A DNA stretch of 64,000 bases, from contig NZ_CP099567.1 of NCBI RefSeq assembly GCF_022530855.2, positions 1,426,001-1,490,000 of the forward strand, given 5' to 3'. The first letter of the stretch is position 1. The number at the start of each line of letters is the position of its first letter. A program made the position numbers and the translations under genes. Origin of the DNA: Candidatus Vondammii sp. HM_W22 (GTDB taxonomy: Bacteria; Pseudomonadota; Gammaproteobacteria; Chromatiales; Chromatiaceae). Shown here piece after piece: positions 58,159 through 64,000 of the stretch. The notes below the pieces were generated by a model, which ran no database searches, was not told the origin of the DNA, and saw nothing but the letters and a program-made list of their open reading frames with translations.

Positions 58159-61100
58159 ATGACCGATGCGCAGCATAAATTTCCGGAAAGCTTTGCAGAT
58201 CCGCTTAACCCACCTATTCCTGGGCGGGCTGATGGGCGGCTGCAGTGGGGGCATCTTTATGGCATGAGTGACACGCTAGCAATCGCCTCTGCAGCCGGCA
58301 AGTTCAATGGACTAGTGCTGGCACTGGCTGATGACGCTCAGACAGCAGTCGAACTGGAGAGTGGGTTGAAGTTTCTGTTGAACAGTGAAGAAGTCGAGAT
58401 ACTCGGATTTCCTGACTGGGAGACCCTGCCATACGATGTCTTCTCTCCACTGCCCGAGCTGATATCCCGACGCCTACTGACACTGCATCGTCTGAGCAGT
58501 ATAAAAAATGCGGTACTGGTAGTTCCTGTCAGCACCCTGCTGCAGCGCCTGCCGCCAAGGGAGTACCTGCAAGCCAACACCTTTATTGTAGAGATCGGCA
58601 ATACTCTCTCTCTGGAGAAGATGCGCCGGCAATTGGAGCGATCGGGCTATCATTGCGTCTCCCAGGTGATGGGACATGGAGAGTTTGCCGTTCGCGGTTC
58701 TCTGTTGGACCTCTATCCCATGGGCAGTCAACTGCCTTATCGTATCGATCTGTTTGATGAAAAGGTGGAGACCATTCGCACCTTCGATTCTGAGACTCAG
58801 CGTACGCTGAAGAAGATCGATTATATCGAGATGCTGCCGGCCAGGGAGTTCCCACTGGATGAAGCGGGCATCTCCCGTTTTCGACAGGCTTTCCGCAACA
58901 CCTTTGAAGGAGACCCACAACGCAGCCTGATCTATAGCGAAGTCTCTGACGGCAACGTACCCGGTGGTCTGGAGTACTATCTCCCGCTCTTTTTTGAACA
59001 GACTTCGACGCTATTCGACTTCCTTCCGGAGCAACTTCTGACTATCTGTTTTGATCAGACCCGGGAACAGGCTGACGATTTTTTGCAGCAGGTTGAAGGT
59101 CGCTATGAGCAGCGTCGGCACGATTTAGAGCGCCCTCTCCTCCCTCCAAAGCAACTGTTTCTCGATAGCGACGAACTAGCCAGTCATTTAAGCAGAGGTC
59201 GTACTATTCAACTCCAGCGGCCGAAGGTAGAGCAGCGGAAAAAGGGCTATGCCGCTTTCCATAATTTCGCCACCCGCCCGCCCCCTCCTCTCAGTTTTCA
59301 GGCCAGAGCCAACCGGCCTGCCGGGGCACTTCAGGATTATATTGCAAGCTCACCCGGCCGGATTCTGTTCACAGCTGAGAGTGCTGGTCGGCGGGAGATG
59401 CTGAAAGAGACCCTCGGCAATTACGGCATCCGGGCAAAACTGGTTGAGAGTTGGCAGGCGTTCAAAGCCTCGACTGAAACTCTTGCCCTGACAGTCGCCC
59501 CTTTGGAACAGGGGCTCTGGCTCGATCAGGATAATCTGATCATTATCACTGAGAGCCAACTGCTTGGTGAAAAAGTCCGCCAGGAGCGGCGGCGAAAAGC
59601 GAAAATGCGCGACGCGGACCAAGTGGTTCGCAACCTCACCGAGCTCCATATCGGCGCCCCGGTGGTCCATGAAGATCACGGCGTCGGTCGTTATCTCGGG
59701 CTGCAGACTTTGGATATCAGCGGTATGGCCACCGAGTTTCTCACCCTGGAGTATGCAAAGGGTGACAAACTCTATGTCCCTGTCTCCTCACTGCATCTGA
59801 TCAGCCGCTATGCCGGAGCATCACCTGAGCATGCACCACTTCACAGGCTGGGTGGAGATCAGTGGGAGCGGGTCAAACGCAAGGCAGCAGAACAGGCCCG
59901 GGATGTCGCGGCCGAACTGTTGGAGATCTACGCCCGCCGGGCGGCAAATCAAGGATACGCTTTCCCCCCCGCAGATGAAGAGTATGCCAATTTTGCCTCC
60001 TCCTTCGAGTTTGAAGAGACCCCCGACCAGGATCAGACAATTCAATCAGTACTGACCGATATGGAATCCCCTTATCCCATGGATCGGGTGGTCTGCGGCG
60101 ATGTCGGCTTCGGCAAGACAGAGGTCGCCATGCGTGCCGCTTTCATGGCGGTTCAGGGGGGTAAGCAGGTGGCTGTCCTGGTTCCAACCACCTTATTGGC
60201 CCAGCAGCACTACGCCAACTTTTCTGACCGCTTCGCAGACTGGCCGGTGAAAGTGGAGAGCCTCTCACGCTTCCGTAGCAGCAAGCAGCAACAGGGCGTC
60301 ATTGATGGCCTGGCAAACGGGACCGTGGATATAGTCATCGGCACCCATAAGCTGCTCCAGGAGAAGATCAAATTCAAAAGTCTGGGGTTGGTGGTGGTCG
60401 ATGAAGAGCACCGTTTCGGGGTGCGCCACAAAGAACGTCTGAAATCACTGCGCAGCGAAGTTGATATGCTGACATTAACTGCCACGCCGATTCCCAGAAC
60501 GTTGAATATGGCCATGTCCGGGATGCGTGATCTCTCTATTATCGCTACACCACCGGTCGGCCGCCACCCGATTAAAACCTTCATCAGCCAATGGAACGAT
60601 ATGCTGATAGAAGAGGCCTGCCAACGTGAAATCAAACGTGGCGGTCAGATCTACTTCCTGCACAACGAGGTCAGCACCATAGAGAATATCGCCGCCCGAC
60701 TGGAGCGGCTGTTGCCAAACGCCAGGATCCAGGTCGCCCATGGACAGATGCGTGAACGCGAACTGGAAGCGATCATGCGGGACTTCTATCACCAACGATT
60801 TAATATTCTGGTCTGCACCACTATTGTGGAGAGCGGCATTGATGTACCAAGCGCCAACACTATCATCATCAACCGGGCGGATAAGCTGGGATTGGCACAG
60901 CTGCATCAACTGCGGGGCCGGGTTGGCAGATCTCACCACCGAGCCTATGCCTACCTGATAGCCCCTACCGATAAAACATTAATGCAGAACGCTAAAAGAC
61001 GACTGGAAGCAATTGAATTATTTGAAGATTTAGGTGCTGGTTTTATCCTGTCAACACATGATCTTGAGATCAGAGGTGCAGGTGAGTTGCTGGGTTCCGG

Positions 61101-61656
61101 TCAAAGCGGTCAGATCCATGAAGTGGGATTCTCTCTCTACACAGAACTGCTTGAACGGGCAGTCAAGGCACTGAGGGCCGGCAAGCATCCCAATCTTGAC
61201 CGCCCCCTTGATCACGGCGCAGAGATTGATTTGCAACTGCCCGCCCTGCTGCCGGATGATTACCTACCTGACGTCCATAGTCGCCTGGTTCTCTATAAAC
61301 GCATTGCCAGCGCAGCAAGCCGGGAAGAGCTGAAAGAGCTTCAGGTGGAGATGATCGATCGGTTTGGCCTGTTACCGGACCCGGCCAAGGCACTGTTTGG
61401 CATCACCGAACTGAAGCTGGAAGCCAACCCTCTCGGAATCCGCAAAATCGATGCCGGTCCCGGGAGCGGACGAATACTGTTTGAGGGCAAGCCCAATATA
61501 GATCCCGGACAGATCATTCGATTAATCCAGACCAAACCCAAAGAGTACAAACTGGATGATGCGGACAAAATTCGTTTTTATAAGGATATGTCAGATCGGA
61601 CTAAACGGATTCATCAGGTTTCACAAGTATTGGATGAAATAAGTGGAAGGGTTTAG
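58159..61656 (+). CDS. mfd: Transcription-repair coupling factor Mfd
   Basis: About 1165 residues from the ATG at 58159 (MTDAQHKFPESFADPLNPPI); the frame is open to 58114. N-terminal UvrB-like domains (WETLPYDVFSPLPELISRRL), the CarD-like RNA polymerase-interacting domain (VHEDHGVGRYLGLQTLDISG), RecG-like helicase motifs: VVCGDVGFGKTEVAMRAAFM (Walker A), VVVDEEHRFGVRHKERL (DEEH), TLTATPIPRTLNMAMSGM and RGRVGRSHHRAYAYL, then the C-terminal TRCF domain. It removes RNA polymerase stalled at lesions and recruits UvrA. Frame intact. csiV follows directly. Confidence 0.97.
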   Translation: MTDAQHKFPESFADPLNPPIPGRADGRLQWGHLYGMSDTLAIASAAGKFNGLVLALADDAQTAVELESGLKFLLNSEEVEILGFPDWETLPYDVFSPLPELISRRLLTLHRLSSIKNAVLVVPVSTLLQRLPPREYLQANTFIVEIGNTLSLEKMRRQLERSGYHCVSQVMGHGEFAVRGSLLDLYPMGSQLPYRIDLFDEKVETIRTFDSETQRTLKKIDYIEMLPAREFPLDEAGISRFRQAFRNTFEGDPQRSLIYSEVSDGNVPGGLEYYLPLFFEQTSTLFDFLPEQLLTICFDQTREQADDFLQQVEGRYEQRRHDLERPLLPPKQLFLDSDELASHLSRGRTIQLQRPKVEQRKKGYAAFHNFATRPPPPLSFQARANRPAGALQDYIASSPGRILFTAESAGRREMLKETLGNYGIRAKLVESWQAFKASTETLALTVAPLEQGLWLDQDNLIIITESQLLGEKVRQERRRKAKMRDADQVVRNLTELHIGAPVVHEDHGVGRYLGLQTLDISGMATEFLTLEYAKGDKLYVPVSSLHLISRYAGASPEHAPLHRLGGDQWERVKRKAAEQARDVAAELLEIYARRAANQGYAFPPADEEYANFASSFEFEETPDQDQTIQSVLTDMESPYPMDRVVCGDVGFGKTEVAMRAAFMAVQGGKQVAVLVPTTLLAQQHYANFSDRFADWPVKVESLSRFRSSKQQQGVIDGLANGTVDIVIGTHKLLQEKIKFKSLGLVVVDEEHRFGVRHKERLKSLRSEVDMLTLTATPIPRTLNMAMSGMRDLSIIATPPVGRHPIKTFISQWNDMLIEEACQREIKRGGQIYFLHNEVSTIENIAARLERLLPNARIQVAHGQMRERELEAIMRDFYHQRFNILVCTTIVESGIDVPSANTIIINRADKLGLAQLHQLRGRVGRSHHRAYAYLIAPTDKTLMQNAKRRLEAIELFEDLGAGFILSTHDLEIRGAGELLGSGQSGQIHEVGFSLYTELLERAVKALRAGKHPNLDRPLDHGAEIDLQLPALLPDDYLPDVHSRLVLYKRIASAASREELKELQVEMIDRFGLLPDPAKALFGITELKLEANPLGIRKIDAGPGSGRILFEGKPNIDPGQIIRLIQTKPKEYKLDDADKIRFYKDMSDRTKRIHQVSQVLDEISGRV

Positions 61657-62433
61657 ATGGTCTCCCACCAGACTCTGGGTATACAATCAGCCGATCGACT
61701 AACGACACCCCAGCATATTAAAAGCACTGTGAGACACATCCGTACATTTACCGCAGCACTAATCAGTCTGGCGCTGTTTCTACCGTCACTCGCTTTCTCC
61801 CAGGAGTCGAAGCCTACCCTCTGGTATGACGTTGAAATCATCGTCTTTGCCCGGAATGGTGCCAATGCCGGTTCTACCGAAAACTGGCCGGACTCACCGG
61901 CAATCGCAAATAGGGAAGAGGCTCTTCTGTTACAAAATACTGGATATACCGTTCTACCCAAATCTGAGTGGAAGCTTGGAGCCGAACTGAAACGGCTAAA
62001 GCGAACCCGGGGGCGGCTGGTTCCCCTTATCCACACAGCATGGTGCCAACCGGTGTTATCACTCAATGCCGCCCAGCCACTCTATATCCGTTCACCTGGT
62101 AACATCTCCGGTCATATACCTCACTTGGACGGCACTATCAAGGTCAGCGTTCAGCGTTACCTTCACGTTGAGGTGGATTTTCTGATCAGAGAACTGCGCA
62201 CCATCGCCTCTGCAGAGAGCGGTTTCTTTGGATCAATATTCAATAGTTATAGATTTGCCGATCACCGGCGGATGCGCAGCAAAAAACTTCACTATATTGA
62301 TCACCCAAAGATGGGAATTTTGATGCTGATCACCCCCTATAAAACACCAATACCGGTGACAACTCCGGAATTAGAGGCTGATGGAAAAGCCGAGCCAACA
62401 GGTAAAAAGGCTGCGGCTACGCCAGCGGAGTAA
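61657..62433 (+). CDS. csiV: CsiV family protein
   Basis: 258 residues from the first ATG, right after the mfd stop. A Sec signal lies at RTFTAALISLALFLPSLAFS, so the true start may be the GTG at 61729 (MRHIRTFTAAL...). The mature part opens with LWYDVEIIVFARNG, the CsiV hallmark, and the end has HYIDHPKMGILMLITPYKTP. CsiV was described in Vibrio as a peptidoglycan-binding periplasmic protein linked to LdcV-type or PG-related processes; in general its role is unsettled. The mfd-csiV order is common in gammaproteobacteria. Confidence 0.8.
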   Translation: MVSHQTLGIQSADRLTTPQHIKSTVRHIRTFTAALISLALFLPSLAFSQESKPTLWYDVEIIVFARNGANAGSTENWPDSPAIANREEALLLQNTGYTVLPKSEWKLGAELKRLKRTRGRLVPLIHTAWCQPVLSLNAAQPLYIRSPGNISGHIPHLDGTIKVSVQRYLHVEVDFLIRELRTIASAESGFFGSIFNSYRFADHRRMRSKKLHYIDHPKMGILMLITPYKTPIPVTTPELEADGKAEPTGKKAAATPAE

Positions 62434-62612
62434 GCTCAGCAAAGAAACACAAAAATAGGATCCGGGCGGCAACCGGATAAGCCTCTCCCTGCATAACACA
62501 TCTGGTTGCCACGCCGAACACAGCCAAGGATACCGGCGTGAAGATACTGGATTGCCCCCCGAACACTAAACCAGTGGCATGTTAAGTTTTCCTCTACCTG
62601 AGGAGAACCAGG

Positions 62613-62876
62613 ATGAAGAAGGGACATTTTTTGGATGAGCAGATCGTGGCTGTACTGCGCGATGTAGAGGCAACAACGGCCGTAGCGGCAGCACGCAAAC
62701 ACGGCGTATCGGAGCAGTCGATCTACCGTTGGCGCAACAAGTATGCCGGGATGGAAGTTTCAGATGTGCGGGAGCTAAAGCGAGTCAAGGATGAGAACAT
62801 GCGGCTCAAAAAGCTGCTAGCAGAACGTGACCTGGAAGTAGAGGTCATGAAGGAGATACAAGCAAAAAAGTGGTGA
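62613..62876 (+). CDS. IS3-family OrfA, complete
   Basis: 87 residues: MKKGHFLDEQIVAVLRDVEA, HGVSEQSIYRWRNKYAGMEV and a C-terminal coiled coil (MRLKKLLAERDLEVEVMKEI). Preceded by AGGAGAACC seven bases upstream. The matching orfB is not downstream on this strand: after 62900 the sequence turns into an IS30 fragment. Without orfB it cannot transpose itself. The gap 62434-62612 after csiV holds only the IS end. Confidence 0.85.
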   Translation: MKKGHFLDEQIVAVLRDVEATTAVAAARKHGVSEQSIYRWRNKYAGMEVSDVRELKRVKDENMRLKKLLAERDLEVEVMKEIQAKKW

Positions 62877-62905
62877 GCCCCCACGCAAAGCGCGCCATTG
62901 TAGAT

Positions 62906-63237
62906 TCAAGGGGTTGATGCAACACCGTCATTTAGTTTATCTGCAGGAGTGGCGAAGTCCAATGTTTTTCTCGGTCGTTGATTGAGTTTTTTCGCCACGC
63001 GATCTAAGTGTGCCTGAGAGTAAATCAGCAAGTCTGTTTTCTTCGGAAAGTACTGCCTCAATAGCCGATTTGTATTTTCATTGGCCCCTCTTTGCCATGG
63101 ATTTTGTGGGTCACAAAAGTAGACTTTTGCATCTGTCGCCATAGTAAATTTCTTGTGACCGGCAAGCTCCATCCCCCTATCCCAAGTTAATGACTGTACC
63201 AGCTTGTCTGGAAGTTTTTTAACCTGTTTCGTGAGTG
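62906..63237 (-). pseudogene. IS30-family transposase C-terminal fragment
   Basis: Reads TKQVKKLPDKLVQSLTWDRG (second catalytic Asp), MELAGHKKFTMATDAKVYFC, NPWQRGANENTNRLLRQYFP (catalytic Glu) and a normal C-terminus. The N-terminal two thirds are missing; the first eight residues of the listed frame come from the IS3 end. A different type from the remnant at 12.1-12.7 kb. Confidence 0.8.
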
Positions 63238-63783
63238 TGAAATGCCCCCATTCTATGGCCACTTGGCTTGTTAGGTTCTCCGCATTTCACGTAATCCAAA
63301 ATACACCATCTCTGGCGTGACGTAGTGTTGTGAACTGTGGGGTCGCCGCTCATTATATCGGCAACGCCACTGTTCAATAACAACTCTGGCTTCGGTCAGG
63401 CTACCAAATATCTCTGCATTTAAACACTCCTTAGCGGAAAATGCCGTTGAAGCTTTCATTGCTGCCATTTTGCCAGGGTTTTCCCGGTTCAATATTGGCT
63501 AGCTTAATATCATGCTTTTCCAGTTCCTCGCGCAGTACGAGGGCCAACAGCTCAGCTCCGTTGTCGCTGCGAATGGCTCGGGGAATTCCGTAGCGAATGA
63601 TTAATTCACGTAGCACCGCTTTCACGTGTTGACTCTGTAGGTATCGACCAGTTTTGATTGCCAGACAATAACCGGTTGCTTCGTCCTTGACCGTCAAGCA
63701 CCGCAGAGGCTCTGCGTCATGATAGCGGTCATGTACGAAATCCCATGCCCACACATCATTCCGTCGTAGCGCCAATCCCTCCA
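63238..63783 (-). pseudogene. IS3-family OrfB, 3' part
   Basis: Near-identical to 40097-40640: LEGLALRRNDVWAWDFVHDR (first Asp), AIRSDNGAELLALVLREELE and NESFNGIFR-stop, then the shifted tail AKECLNAEIFGSLTEARVVI (63271-63492). The N-terminal third is missing; at 63783 it is fused in frame with an IS256 fragment. Confidence 0.8.
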
Positions 63784-64000
63784 GCACGCCGCGATTCTGG
63801 AGCTCTGTGAGTACATTGAGCCAGAACTTGGCACCCTCATTCTCTGACAGCCAGAGCCCCAACAATTCCTTGTGGCCCTCCATGTTCACGCCCAGTGCCA
63901 GATAAATTGCCTTATTGATCACTTTCTTGTCTTGCCGGATTTTTACGACAATACAATCCAGGTAAATAATGGGATAGACCGCATCCAGTGGCCTAGATAG
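63784..64000 (-). pseudogene. IS256-family transposase fragment (continues past window)
   Basis: Reads from the window edge as LSRPLDAVYPIIYLDCIVVK (first catalytic Asp in YLDCI), INKAIYLALGVNMEGHKELL and FWLNVLTELQNRGV, then joins IS3 OrfB in frame. The copy here keeps the Asp that is Asn at 41.7 kb. Confidence 0.8.

Overview
The window looks like a chromosome segment of a chemolithoautotrophic gammaproteobacterium, perhaps a sulfur-oxidising free-living or symbiotic lineage; this is inference. The support is gammaproteobacterial synteny (trxB / ftsK-lolA-rarA-serS, dksA-gluQ, smpB-ssrA near ratA-rnfH, mfd-csiV), a CbbY-type phosphatase normally tied to the Calvin cycle, an oxaloacetate decarboxylase Na+ pump, and a complete periplasmic nitrate reductase operon (napFDAGHBC) with NirBD and MoaA. 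Together Nap (nitrate to nitrite, periplasm) and NirBD (nitrite to ammonium, cytoplasm) can reduce nitrate to ammonium. No denitrification gene is visible.

Layout. 1-1.3 kb: oadA (cut by the window edge) and oadG. 1.4-4.46 kb: nested, broken IS256 and IS5 elements. 4.46-11.9 kb: housekeeping block (darP, recJ, a phosphopantetheinyl transferase, a CysZ-like protein, a decayed aminotransferase, cbbY, dksA, gluQ). 11.9-21.95 kb: remnants of an ABC ATPase and IS30, then two near-identical 3.24-kb tnpA-only Tn3-family elements in inverted orientation around a type IA topoisomerase gene that has lost both ends, then two IS256 pieces. 22.1-25.7 kb: rnfH, ratA, an IS-derived mini-element, a neurotransmitter-type Na+ symporter, smpB and tmRNA. 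25.7-29.5 kb: a decayed Mu-like prophage with an intact-looking repressor/Ner switch and an array of five operator-like 13-mers, an IS1595 remnant and an integrase tail, ending at tRNA-Ser. 29.8-38.3 kb: YccA-family protein, a small membrane protein, serS, DUF190-crcB, rarA, lolA, ftsK, trxB. 38.5-43.3 kb: pseudogenes (PilZ, CBS) and IS fragments. 43.4-46.2 kb: nirBD. 46.6-49.1 kb: IS fragments, one with a perfect 30-bp inverted repeat. 49.2-56.9 kb: moaA and the nap operon, preceded by two FNR-like boxes. 57.1-58.0 kb: ISL3 remnant. 58.2-62.4 kb: mfd and csiV. 62.6-64 kb: IS3, IS30 and IS256 fragments stitched together.

The dominant theme is a high load of mostly dead insertion sequences (IS256, IS5, IS3, IS30, ISL3, IS630, IS21, IS1595, Tn3) beside intact core operons, with several host genes in early decay through small indels. 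In three places the end of a mobile element supplies the stop codon of a truncated gene. I see no clearly novel defence or metabolic system. The most distinctive structures are the inverted Tn3 pair around the topoisomerase fragment, the prophage operator array, the FNR-box pair at napF and the snap-back palindrome at 47.8 kb.
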